Numbered from the stretch's first letter, positions 46,253-55,030 are shown. The stretch: DNA of 64,000 nucleotides from Pseudopedobacter sp965218985 (GCA_965218985.1 CBDCMP010000007.1:310001-374000), one strand, 5' to 3'. Program-made: numbers and translations. Notes: generated from the letters alone by a model not told the origin.

Positions 46253-48157
46253 TTAAATGTCAACAGTATCATAAATACAGATACCTTCTGGAAGTTTAAT
46301 ATTAGGTATATAAAATGGAATGCCATTCCATCCTTTGTCTGTACTACCAATAACCTTATACAAGGTCAAAACGACGAAATTGCTTTTTAACTCATTACCA
46401 ATTCTTCTATCTGTAGGTGAAAGCAAAGTTCCAGTTCCTTTCTTGATGTCTCTGTTTTTTCTAACGATCAAGGCAAACTTAGTACTCGGCCTCTTCGTGG
46501 AAAGAGCAAAAACTGCACTGCTGAACTTTTTATTGTTCCAATCTTGCTTATCTATATCCCCAACAAATTTTAATAGCTCAATTAATAAATCACATTGTAT
46601 CTGATGATATTTCCCAGTTTCATTAAAATCTTCCAATAGGATATCTAACTGTTTAGCATTATTCTGGTATGGATTTGAAGAAAAGAAATTCACTCCCCCT
46701 ACAATTAAATTAAGGGCCTTCTTATCTATTACAGTCGTTCTCGTTGGTCTAACTCCTTCAGGATAGATTAACTGTATTTCGGACAGATTGGAATTTAATA
46801 TCTGATTAATTAACAATTTATTAGATATATTCAATTCTGAAAAAAGAATATAAAGAGAAGGGGGTATAAAAACCCTTAACAGCCCTGGATCTCTATCATA
46901 ACCAAAAACCCTCGCATGTTGCCAAAATGTATCCGCTTGTGGGCTTTTTGATTTTCGGCAATAATAAACGGTTTGCAGTTTAGGAAAGGTTATTCCTCGT
47001 CCCAAGCTATTTCCGCCTACTATTATATTGTAGCCGACATTGTATTGAGTATAAATTGAACTTAGGGAATTCAGTGTCAGAATAGCTATACTTTCACTTT
47101 CAATTAGAGAAACTATTGCCTCCGCAATATCTTCAAAGCTCTTAATGTCAGGTTTAGATTTATGAAGTTCCTTCCATTGTTCTTTAAGTTCTGAATAAAA
47201 CAAATCTCTTTCAGATTCATCGTTAATAGAAATGAGAAGCAGGTTAAGATGTTCACCTAAAGCTTTAGAAAAATTAAGATGATCAGCAATTTTGACACTC
47301 GGATGCACAAGAAAGTTGCATGTAGCATAACCTTGAATTGAAAAATGTCCGCATACAACCAGATAAGATAATAATGCCGTTCTTAATCCTTCTGCAATGA
47401 AAGTATCATCGTTTTTAACAGAATCTAATTCATCTTCATTAGTAAAAACAATACAATACGGTTGTGGTTGAGAATAAACAAAATCTCCGCCGATATAATT
47501 TTCTCCGGGCTTGAAATAATAAATGAATGATGGTTTCCACCCCGAAATGTTACTTTGCAGCAAAATTGCCTGGGGAGTTGCCGTAACCTGAATAAACAAA
47601 CTGCTTGTAGACAATCCTTTAATTGAAGTAAGATGATTATTAATTGTGCTTACTTTGCTTTTGTTCACAAGTGTATTTAAACTCGCTGCATCAGCCTCAT
47701 CATCAATAATTACTATTGATCTTCCAGAGCAATATGTAGAAGAGGAAAGCAAGTTCCTCCACTTCCGAAGTACATTCGTATTCTTTTTTAAAACGATCGC
47801 GATTGGCTTTGCTAATTGATTGGTCAAAAAAGGCAAGTCATCTTCCTCACCGTAAACATGAAACGTGCGAAGAGATTTCTCTGTTCGTTCTTTGGTCTGT
47901 TTTTGTAAATAAACATTATCTGTGGTTAGAAGTATGAATATTTCAAATCCGTTATCGGCCAAATTAGAAATTACTCCCAATAGCTGCGCAGTCTTGCCAC
48001 TCTGTACATTCCCTAATAATAAGCCTGTTAGATGAGATTTATAATCAAATTTTGATTGAATAAGTTCAAACACAGAGGTGCTTGTCTCTTCTATAGAATC
48101 ACTAAGCGAGGAAGACTGCTCCTTAACAAAACTTAAATAAGTTTCTAAATGATTCAT
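46253..48157 (-). CDS. Z1-domain ATPase (SF2 helicase-like) of a restriction/defence cassette
   Basis: The protein has 634 residues. Motif I (Walker A) is GNVQSGKT (49-56). Motif II (Walker B) is IDDEADAAS (151-159), motif III-like VTATPQA (191-197), and a late motif GGNSLGRGITFPKLQTVYY (about 383-401) is followed by a QHARVFGYDRD arginine-finger-like segment. This order matches Z1 (PF10593) proteins, built on an SF2 ATPase core. The start overlaps the PLD nuclease stop by ATGA, showing one operon with the C5 methyltransferase. It probably powers DNA translocation or target recognition for the nuclease; this is inference. Confidence 0.83.
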   Translation of the reverse strand: MNHLETYLSFVKEQSSSLSDSIEETSTSVFELIQSKFDYKSHLTGLLLGNVQSGKTAQLLGVISNLADNGFEIFILLTTDNVYLQKQTKERTEKSLRTFHVYGEEDDLPFLTNQLAKPIAIVLKKNTNVLRKWRNLLSSSTYCSGRSIVIIDDEADAASLNTLVNKSKVSTINNHLTSIKGLSTSSLFIQVTATPQAILLQSNISGWKPSFIYYFKPGENYIGGDFVYSQPQPYCIVFTNEDELDSVKNDDTFIAEGLRTALLSYLVVCGHFSIQGYATCNFLVHPSVKIADHLNFSKALGEHLNLLLISINDESERDLFYSELKEQWKELHKSKPDIKSFEDIAEAIVSLIESESIAILTLNSLSSIYTQYNVGYNIIVGGNSLGRGITFPKLQTVYYCRKSKSPQADTFWQHARVFGYDRDPGLLRVFIPPSLYILFSELNISNKLLINQILNSNLSEIQLIYPEGVRPTRTTVIDKKALNLIVGGVNFFSSNPYQNNAKQLDILLEDFNETGKYHQIQCDLLIELLKFVGDIDKQDWNNKKFSSAVFALSTKRPSTKFALIVRKNRDIKKGTGTLLSPTDRRIGNELKSNFVVLTLYKVIGSTDKGWNGIPFYIPNIKLPEGICIYDTVDI

Positions 48158-49188
48158 TTATTAGAATAAAAATCTAAATACCATATATCGGGATCGGTAG
48201 TAGCAGATAATTTAAGAGTATTCCGCCCATAATTTCTCAATACATCTTCCGTCACTGGGGTTCCGATCTTTAATGCACCGCTTTCTTCTAACCGCCCTTT
48301 AATCCATTTGCCGAGTATTTTTAAATCATCTTTTGACCGAAAATTCTTACTAAAGTCACCGTTAGTTTCACATTTGAATAACCAGCCATCATCTGTATAT
48401 ACAGAGAACGATTTGTTCACAGGGTATCCTGCTTGAGAAGTAATTCTATTTGAAACAATAATTTCCGCTTCATACCACGGTCGTGGCATTTCGTAACCTC
48501 TTTTGTCTACCCTCCCTTTTCCAAAGAAGGTATTTAGATTACTTTTAGGCTCTGTTTTAACAGGAATATCAAAATATTGTGAGGTTCTTTTACTTAGTAC
48601 TGCTGCACGTTCTTCACTTTCAACTTTTTTAACATTCTCGTGATTTTCAAGTAACTTATTGAATTGAATAAACTTTGTAATCTCAACTTCTTCCAATGGA
48701 GAGCCTAGACTATTGATAATCTTGACAATTGAATCATCAATTGCATTTGACTCCTCGCCTTTTAAAAGAATATCTGCTTCATACAATCTGTTTACTTTAT
48801 CGTATAGACTTCCTAAGTTGGAAGAACCAACAATTGCTGATACGGATGCATCATTCATAATAAATGAATACATTTTACCATGAAACTTCATAGTATTAGC
48901 CAGATACACAAATCCTAAGTCCTCAGTTATAAGATAATTGTTCAATGCGCTTGCTGCTTCATATTGTGTCTTCGTGAAACCATCGAAATAATGCATCCCA
49001 ATCAAAAGCTCAAGTCGAGGGCTTTTATTTAGTTCTACGATTCTTTTGAGTTCAATTAACGCGTCTGAAGAAACATAACCACTTGCTATCTTCAAGGTCT
49101 TACAATCCTTTATAGTTTTCTCTATATAGTTTCTTGCAGAAGAAGGGGTAATATTTACAGGAGGAAAATTTGATAATAGAAGCTCCAT
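48154..49188 (-). CDS. PLD-fold restriction endonuclease-like protein (NgoFVII type)
   Basis: The protein has 344 residues. One phospholipase-D active-site half is clear: H103-G-K105 in KFHGKMY with S122-S-N124 in IVGSSNLG, and an acidic residue in RLYEADILL. As in BfiI and NgoFVII, one HxK motif per chain implies a dimeric active site. The C-terminal part (about 230-344), starting near RGYEMPRPWYEAEI, resembles a DNA-binding or specificity domain. It sits between the methyltransferase (10-bp gap) and the Z1 ATPase (4-bp overlap), so it is the likely cutting component. Confidence 0.8.
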   Translation of the reverse strand: MELLLSNFPPVNITPSSARNYIEKTIKDCKTLKIASGYVSSDALIELKRIVELNKSPRLELLIGMHYFDGFTKTQYEAASALNNYLITEDLGFVYLANTMKFHGKMYSFIMNDASVSAIVGSSNLGSLYDKVNRLYEADILLKGEESNAIDDSIVKIINSLGSPLEEVEITKFIQFNKLLENHENVKKVESEERAAVLSKRTSQYFDIPVKTEPKSNLNTFFGKGRVDKRGYEMPRPWYEAEIIVSNRITSQAGYPVNKSFSVYTDDGWLFKCETNGDFSKNFRSKDDLKILGKWIKGRLEESGALKIGTPVTEDVLRNYGRNTLKLSATTDPDIWYLDFYSNK

Positions 49189-49198
49189 AGGATAACCT

Positions 49199-50293
49199 TT
49201 AAGACGCCAGACTAAGCTCCAATCTTTCCTTAATTGACATATTTTGAAATTCGGCGTTCCTTTGTTTCAGGTCTGCCTTATCATATTCACCTGTAAATAA
49301 AGGCATTAATGCATTAGCTAATGCAAACACTCCCATAGGCGGCACTGCGTTTCCTATCTGACGTCTCACCTCTGTAGGTGTACCCTGAAATACAAAATCA
49401 TCCGGGAAAGACTGCAATCTTGCTCTTTCTCGATTGGTTAGGGCACGAGGTTCAGGGTAGTGGTAACCCCATGTTCCGCCTCCACCTGCTGCAATAATTG
49501 TTTTCGAAGGCTCATCGAGTTTAATTCGTCTATAAACATGACTAATCATTCCTTTAACATACAGAGGGTGATCTCTTGGAATGCTTGTAAAATTACCGCC
49601 CTCAGGAATCAATTTGAGTATCTCTTTGGTTTTATCTGTAATGTTCATGTGCTCATTATTGAATGGCACATCATTTGCATTTTTTACAGCTTCACCAGCA
49701 GTTACATATGGATATATTCCTTTCGGACCATGAGTTGGTGACGGGTGTATAAAATTAAAGCCTGTATCTATTCGTACACCTACTATCAAAACGCGCTCCC
49801 GTAGTTGAGGAACTCCATATTCGGCAAAATTATAAAGTTTAGGAGTTACTATGTAACCCGGAGATATGCTTTCAAAGTCTTTAATTATCTGTTGTATAGC
49901 CTTTTTATTATTAGCTGTCAAAAGACCTTTAACATTTTCGGCTATAAAAGCTTTAGGTTTCTTAGCATCGACAAACCTTAAAAAACTCTTATATAGATTT
50001 CCTCTTTCGCCATTCAATCCCGGCCTCTTCCATATCATTGAGAAATCCTGGCACGGAAATCCGCCGAGGACAAGATCACAATCCGGTACGGAAGAATTAA
50101 GATATGGATCTATTTTTTCAATATCTCCTTCAACGATAATATTTTCTCCGAAATTTCTGCTAAATGTTTCACAAGCCCAATGCTCATAATCATTTGCCCA
50201 GACAGTTTGGTATCCAGCTTTATGAAATCCAAGATCCAAACCGCCACAACCGGAGAATAAAGAAACTACTTTAGGTTTTTCGAAATAAGTCAT
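49199..50293 (-). CDS. DNA (cytosine-5-)-methyltransferase
   Basis: The protein has 364 residues with the ordered C5-MTase motifs: I (SLFSGCGGLDLGF, 11-23), IV with catalytic Cys81 in GGFPCQDFS, VI (AENVKG, 118-123), VIII (PQLRERVLIVG), a target-recognition region, and IX-X (TNRERARLQSFPDDF, RRQIGNAVPP). It transfers methyl groups from S-adenosylmethionine to cytosine at a specific site. It is the promoter-proximal gene of the PLD/Z1 cassette and should protect host DNA. The recognition site cannot be read from sequence. Confidence 0.93.
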   Translation of the reverse strand: MTYFEKPKVVSLFSGCGGLDLGFHKAGYQTVWANDYEHWACETFSRNFGENIIVEGDIEKIDPYLNSSVPDCDLVLGGFPCQDFSMIWKRPGLNGERGNLYKSFLRFVDAKKPKAFIAENVKGLLTANNKKAIQQIIKDFESISPGYIVTPKLYNFAEYGVPQLRERVLIVGVRIDTGFNFIHPSPTHGPKGIYPYVTAGEAVKNANDVPFNNEHMNITDKTKEILKLIPEGGNFTSIPRDHPLYVKGMISHVYRRIKLDEPSKTIIAAGGGGTWGYHYPEPRALTNRERARLQSFPDDFVFQGTPTEVRRQIGNAVPPMGVFALANALMPLFTGEYDKADLKQRNAEFQNMSIKERLELSLAS

Positions 50294-50347
50294 TTAAGTA
50301 TTTTTTACGCAAAATTACTAAAAATATTAGTAATAAAGAGTATTTGA

Positions 50348-50497
50348 TTATAAACTTAATGTATTAATAGGTAATAGTAAATCAAAAGTTTTAAACACAC
50401 CATAATAAGCATTTGAACTGATGGGTAAAATGTCTTTAAAATCAATACATTGCATTACAATATCATAGTTCAGAAATCCAATAATGTCTACTGTCAT
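50348..50497 (-). CDS. Small ORF upstream of the methyltransferase, uncertain
   Basis: A 49-codon frame from ATG 50497 to TAA 50348, on the cassette strand, 54 bp before the methyltransferase start. Composition is protein-like (many Ile, Leu, Asp, Tyr; DIIGFLNYDIVMQCIDFKD) but no family is recognisable. It might be a small cassette-associated protein or chance. Confidence 0.25.
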   Translation of the reverse strand: MTVDIIGFLNYDIVMQCIDFKDILPISSNAYYGVFKTFDLLLPINTLSL

Positions 50498-50508
50498 ACT
50501 TTCAATAT

Positions 50509-50808
50509 TTACCTTCTAAAAAATGCATATATCAAACTTTGTATTGGGATTTTAGGATAATTATTTGCCGTAAATCCTAACAATATTACTGAAAGCGGAT
50601 TGTAAAGTATTTCAGGAATACAGCTTTTTATTTTTTCCTTTCTGTTAATATCAACTATTAAACAGAAAGCAACAGCGGAAAATAATATGACCGCAGAACT
50701 TGTAAGCTGGCCGATTTGGGTTAAAAAAGGCAGATTGGTTTGATACTCTTTTAGAAAGTTCTGACGAATGGTTGGACGGTATCGATCAGAACAGTCTAAC
50801 ACAAACAA
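50509..50808 (-). CDS. Small putative membrane protein, uncertain
   Basis: A 99-codon frame with a hydrophobic stretch (LTSSAVILFSAVAFCLIV, about 36-53) and a weaker one (LSVILLGFT). It runs in the same direction as the restriction cassette, 11 bp from the 49-codon frame. No recognised family; coding status is doubtful. Confidence 0.3.
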   Translation of the reverse strand: MFVLDCSDRYRPTIRQNFLKEYQTNLPFLTQIGQLTSSAVILFSAVAFCLIVDINRKEKIKSCIPEILYNPLSVILLGFTANNYPKIPIQSLIYAFFRR

Positions 50809-51374
50809 TATAATGCAAATTCAAATAACTCTTTTGGCTATCGTGAGAGAATATATAATCTTGACAAATCATTTGTAAAAGAAGGCTGGCCTTTAGCCAC
50901 ATGGTAGGTAAACAAGGATTAATACATAACGATTGAGTTATATTATTGGTAGTTTTTTCTTGAATTCTTTCAGCTAATTATTTTAACGCCAGATAGAAAA
51001 TGTCAGCTTTGACTACCATCCTTAAATTTTAAAGCCACTATTTTTTTGCAATCTTCAATGAAAGAGTTCGAGATTTGTATCTATGGGGTCACTTTTAGAC
51101 CTTCATAATAATTCAAAAAGTCTGTAATCAAATATGATTACAGATTTTTTTCCAATGACAGACGCAGCCTGCTCCCAAGATGGTCGCCTAACCTCTTGCG
51201 AAATCCTTGTTAAAGGCAATAAACTGTCAGTGGCTAGTTCGTGTTGAATACTTGCAACAAAACATCCTTTTGAAGTCAAATGGGAATAAGCTAAATAGTT
51301 GCATAGAAGAGCATTCGCCCGCAATTTTTTAACCTGTTGTTATAGCATGGCCAGCTTTCTTTTGCTTAAATGTT
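50809..51374. other. Gene-poor AT-rich stretch
   Basis: No convincing gene. A 73-codon frame at 51103-51324 on the minus strand has no recognisable pattern. The region looks like decayed sequence between the cassette and the thioesterase gene. Confidence 0.45.
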
Positions 51375-51866
51375 TTATAGGTTATTTGCTTTAACTTCTG
51401 CTAGTATCTTTAAAAGTCTTTCAGATGAGTTTTCACTATCTGATATTTCATTCCTTTCAATTGAAACGGCAAAATCCATAAATGAAGCATTATGAACTTT
51501 TAATTTTTTGGTTTTAACGCTTACAGGGATAAAAGTGGTCCAAAGAACTGCTTTAACCTTTGATTCCAAATCATCAGTCATTACCATTTCAATTAACATC
51601 ATTTTATCTGTAACTTTTATTAAAGAGCTTTTAATGCGCACTGTTTCAAGATAAACTGCTGATCGCAAGTAGATAATTTCATGACTTTTAATAAGCCATG
51701 CGAGGTCTTGTTGAAGAAATTCGTTTAAATCGATATTATAAAATTCCTTCAAATGGTCTTCACGGGCATTAAGAAAATAATCCAAATATCGGGCGTTATT
51801 AAGATGCCCGAACAGATCGCAGTCGCTAAAGCGGATTTTGTAAGTTGAGGACGGAGTTTTATTCAT
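51375..51866 (-). CDS. Acyl-CoA thioesterase, hotdog fold (4-hydroxybenzoyl-CoA thioesterase-like)
   Basis: The protein has 163 residues with the start motif YKIRFSDCDLFGHLNNARYLDYFLNARED (about 8-36), which includes the D-x-(F/M)-GH-x-NN/A active-site pattern of the YbgC/4HBT subgroup. It hydrolyses acyl-CoA esters in the cytoplasm. The start at 51866 lies directly before this motif. No pathway partner is adjacent. Confidence 0.82.
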   Translation of the reverse strand: MNKTPSSTYKIRFSDCDLFGHLNNARYLDYFLNAREDHLKEFYNIDLNEFLQQDLAWLIKSHEIIYLRSAVYLETVRIKSSLIKVTDKMMLIEMVMTDDLESKVKAVLWTTFIPVSVKTKKLKVHNASFMDFAVSIERNEISDSENSSERLLKILAEVKANNL

Positions 51867-51904
51867 GATTTTTAGTTTATTTTAAGTTCTATGGTCTAGG
51901 GCAT

Positions 51905-52153
51905 TTATACTTTTAGTACATGTTTGCCATGCCTTTTATCTGTTTTTTTGTACTCCGATTGAGCATATTTACCAATGTTCAATGCCAAGTTATCCCAAGC
52001 GTGACCAACATTGCGCAAGTCGTAAGTTTCTGCAATATCTGTCTTTAGCTTTCCAGAATCAATCAATTTCGAGATTTGGTTCAATGAACTAAAAGAAGGT
52101 TTTGCATGCATAAATACGGCATGTATTTCAAATTTTTTATATATAAAATGCAC
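51905..52153 (-). pseudogene. C-terminal fragment of a zinc-binding alcohol/quinone dehydrogenase
   Basis: An 82-codon frame whose sequence (SLNQISKLIDSGKLKTDIAETYDL to GKHVLKV) matches the last part of MDR dehydrogenases: the I-x-x-LI-x-x-G-x-(I/L)-K motif and the terminal GK-x-VL. About 250 N-terminal residues are missing; upstream sequence does not supply them in any frame I could follow. It is a truncated remnant. Confidence 0.65.
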
Positions 52154-52335
52154 TAGTTCCTTACAAACCCTATTGCTTCCACTAGTTCATATCCTTCTAC
52201 ATCTACTAAATGTTATTTCGCAGATAATTGAAAATTGACCTGTTTATTTTTCCCATTCCGATAATTTAATTTAAGATGATCGCAATTCATGCTACTCTGT
52301 TTAATGTTTAAAATTTTCTATTTCAGCTGTATGTT

Positions 52336-52812
52336 CTAACTCTGTTCCGTATAAGGACCGCCAGTTTCTCCCCAGCCCCATTTTGGCATCGGTTCTGTAT
52401 GTTGCACAGGATTCTCGTTTAGCTGTGAATTGATAACGGCGAGTCGCGTTCCCCACTCAATATACCCAACAAAAGCAGAACGAAATTCAGGGTCGCTTTT
52501 AAGTCCAAGTTCGTCAGCAGTTAGCATTAACAAACGAACCCATCGTTGTCGTTTCTCTTCCGTCAGCATTTTTCCGATATGCTGTCCTATCATTATCGAA
52601 TGACTTCCACCATCTTTGGTTGAGTATAATTTCTCTCCACCGAAAACTTCTGCTACAAAATGAGCAACGTGTTGCACATGGTCTGCCGACATATTTTCAA
52701 ATACTTCTTTCAGTAAGTCATCGTTTAAAACTTTCCCGTAAAATTTTGTAAACAGAGTTTCGAATGTCTGCATATCGCCAGCCCATTCATAAAGTGTGGG
52801 TATATTTGTCAT
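52336..52812 (-). CDS. Group II truncated haemoglobin-like globin
   Basis: The protein has 158 residues. It begins TLYEWAGDMQTFETLFTKFYGKVL, the helix A-B region of truncated globins (Tyr at B10-like position). HVQHVAHFVAEVFGG supplies the E-helix and HSIMIGQHIGKMLTEEKRQRWV the proximal His region. The Trp-rich end (PKWGWGETGGPY) matches the TrHbII tail. It may bind O2 or detoxify NO or peroxide. A Crp/Fnr regulator and a DoxX protein lie upstream on the same strand. Confidence 0.8.
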   Translation of the reverse strand: MTNIPTLYEWAGDMQTFETLFTKFYGKVLNDDLLKEVFENMSADHVQHVAHFVAEVFGGEKLYSTKDGGSHSIMIGQHIGKMLTEEKRQRWVRLLMLTADELGLKSDPEFRSAFVGYIEWGTRLAVINSQLNENPVQHTEPMPKWGWGETGGPYTEQS

Positions 52813-52915
52813 TTCTAATTTTTTTTTAAGTTATCTAATTTCTCCGCATTAATTAGCTACTGATTTTCCAAGTGATCACTCATATAAAAATTCATCAAAA
52901 GGTAAAAAGTTGTTA

Positions 52916-53278
52916 TCATCGATAGTAAGCGACAATTACGCATAAAATCATAATTATAAAGTTGATGAGGATAACTGTTCTATACTCTTTCCGCTGATAA
53001 TGAATTATTCCGGCAGGTATCATAATTATCCCCAAACACACTGCTGAGATGCTTACTAAATGAGGCCATATATTTATGAGCAAAGGAAGTATCAGCCCAA
53101 TAGAACCAATTATTTCGGCGACACCAATAAACCGAACCAGCGCAACTGGTAAACCTTCCACACCGGTTTGTCCTTTAGAAACCAAAATTTTTATTGCATA
53201 AATGGACTTACAAATCCCAGAATACATAAATGTGAATGCCAGAAAACACTGGATAATCCATAGTGCTATATTGATCAT
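52916..53278 (-). CDS. DoxX-family membrane protein
   Basis: The protein has 120 residues and four helices. DoxX motifs include FLAFTFMYSGICKS and VRFIGVAEIIGSIGLILPLLI. Small DoxX proteins are often coupled to oxidoreductases and stress regulators. It lies about 100 bp from the globin gene on the same strand. Function unknown. Confidence 0.78.
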   Translation of the reverse strand: MINIALWIIQCFLAFTFMYSGICKSIYAIKILVSKGQTGVEGLPVALVRFIGVAEIIGSIGLILPLLINIWPHLVSISAVCLGIIMIPAGIIHYQRKEYRTVILINFIIMILCVIVAYYR

Positions 53279-53568
53279 TGCACAAAGCTATTGTATGGCA
53301 AGACAAAATCCTTTGACATTTATCAAAAAACAAGAATAAGTGATTGGTACAAATTGCTTAATTGTTATCTATTTAGGTTTTAATGGAATGAATTTAATGG
53401 CTATTTACTTCAAGCAGAAAATCTTATTTATAAATTATCGATTAATAAAATTGTTGATTTGCGGGAAAAGAGAAGGGAAAACTTTAGCATTAAAATCATT
53501 GGTTCACAATACAGATTTTTATGGTAAACAAAAATAAGATTATTAGTTTCTTGAAAAATTCCTCTATA

Positions 53569-54132
53569 TTATTTTGGGGAACGAATTCTGCTTAAGGTTT
53601 CTTGTGTTATACCGAGAAAGGACGCCACCATGCCCAATGGTACTCTTTGAATTATCGATGGCGTGTTTGCAACCAAATTTTGATAGCGTTGCCTTGCGGT
53701 CGTAAAATGGGTGTCATCAATTTTACGCTGCATTTGAATAATGCCATGATTTACAATTATTCGCCCTACATGTTCTATATCGTGGTACTTGCAACATAAA
53801 TCTTCCAAATCGTCATGGCACAAAGAATATAACACGGAGTTCTCTAAGAGTTCAATTCCCCTTCTATCGGGTATTTGATTTATATAACTGATTAAAGAAA
53901 CGGCAAAAGTACCCTCAGGGCTAATCCAATCAGTAATGTCTTTCCCTTCTTTTAAGTAAAAAGTTCTTGTTAACCCCTGATCAACAAAATAAAAATGTCT
54001 GCAAACGGAATCTGGAGCAACTAAAATATGACCTTTCGAAAATGCATGTACTTTAGTGATTTTTGTAAGTTCATCTGAACTCGCTGAACTCAGTTTCCCA
54101 AATTGCGAAAACGCTAAAACTAAACTATTCAT
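53569..54132 (-). CDS. Crp/Fnr-family transcriptional regulator
   Basis: The protein has 187 residues. The N-terminal cyclic-nucleotide-binding fold is present (FSKGHILVAPDSVCRHFYFVDQGLTRTFY). The C-terminal helix-turn-helix is VPLGMVASFLGITQETLSRIR (about 164-184). No cysteine cluster for an Fe-S sensor is seen, and cAMP-binding residues are not conserved, so the ligand is unknown. It may control the adjacent DoxX/globin genes. This pattern is common in Bacteroidota. Confidence 0.83.
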   Translation of the reverse strand: MNSLVLAFSQFGKLSSASSDELTKITKVHAFSKGHILVAPDSVCRHFYFVDQGLTRTFYLKEGKDITDWISPEGTFAVSLISYINQIPDRRGIELLENSVLYSLCHDDLEDLCCKYHDIEHVGRIIVNHGIIQMQRKIDDTHFTTARQRYQNLVANTPSIIQRVPLGMVASFLGITQETLSRIRSPK

Positions 54133-54378
54133 CGATTTTTTTTGAAATAATTTCGCACCCTTTAATTTCTGTTAGAAGGCTCTGACCTCTGATTTCTTAG
54201 CAGATAACTATAAATGCTTGAAGTCAAATTTAGCAATTGGTTTGAAATTGAGTTTGAAAAATCTTTATTACTTATGATGAGAATCACGTGGCAGGCGTTA
54301 AATAAAAAACTTCAGCATTAAAATCCACCGCCAGGCAGTGATTATAAATAGACTTCTAGCTCGAATATTTTGTTCAAT

Positions 54379-55030
54379 TTATTCAGAAATCATCAAATAA
54401 TATCCATCCAAGTCTCTCAAGGTAAATTGATTCTCTCCAGAATTTGGGTTCAAATGCGGCTCTTGATGAATGTTCGCCTTCAAAGTGCATTTTCCCAAAT
54501 TTTCTTAAGGTCAGACACACGAATATAAAGTATTAGTCCATTTCCATTTGTCTTATTTGGGTTTGCCATGGAGGGTGGCTATGTTCGCCCCATTTGTGTA
54601 AACATAAAATTACGGTTCCGTCTTTGTCACTCAATATTTCAAAGGTATCACCACCGTGACTACTTTTACATTCCAAAAGTTCTTGATACCATTTTGAACT
54701 TGATGAATGTTCGCCTTCAAAGTTTTTGCATTTTCCCAAATTTTCTTAAGGTCAGACACACGAATATAAAGTATTAGTCCATTTCCATTTGTCTTAGGTT
54801 TTCAAGGAGGCGGGGTTCGCCATGGTAGGGTGGTTATGTTCGCCCCATTTGTGTAAACATAAAATTACGGTTCCGTCTTTGTCACTCAATATTTCAAAAG
54901 TATCACCACCGTGACTACTTTTACATTCCAAAGTGACCAGAACACTTGAGATGCTCAGAGAATGTTCTTGATACCATTTTGAACTTTCGGTTACGTCTTT
55001 TACAGCTATTATTGTTTCGGTCCTTGTCAT
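54379..55030 (-). pseudogene. VOC/glyoxalase-fold gene disrupted by internal tandem duplication
   Basis: The N-terminus (MTRTETIIAVKDVTESSKWYQ) and C-terminus (ENQFTLRDLDGYYLMISE, ending at TAA 54379) belong to one small VOC protein. Between them a segment from about SSKWYQ through HGGDTFEILSDKDGTVILCLHKWGEH to LILYIRVSDLKKIWENAK is present twice with period about 240 bp. The copies differ by small indels (AAAA lost near 54490, a 1-nt shift near 54575, insertions near 54805 and 54935), so no single frame survives. No functional product is expected. Confidence 0.75.
54465..54940. repeat. Direct tandem repeat, period about 240 bp, inside the VOC pseudogene
   Basis: GATGAATGTTCGCCTTCAAA at 54465 recurs at 54702, and the following block (AAATTTTCTTAAGGTCAGAC, GTATTAGTCCATTTCC, CATTTGTGTAAACATAAAAT, CAATATTTCAAA) recurs in the same order with only small indels. 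Confidence 0.85.

Noticed and set aside
46253..50293. Complete DISARM or Mza system
   Set aside because: The DrmB/DUF1998 gene, MutL-like ATPase and AIPR genes needed for those systems are absent on both sides.
51103..51324. 73-codon minus-strand frame as a gene
   Set aside because: No recognisable pattern, no plausible start context, and located in a decayed AT-rich stretch.
53340..53537. 65-codon frame between DoxX and Crp/Fnr genes
   Set aside because: Needs a GTG start, has no motif and looks like chance.
54465..54940. CRISPR-like or other array
   Set aside because: Only two copies with period about 240 bp, explained by duplication within a VOC gene. No CRISPR array was seen anywhere in the window.
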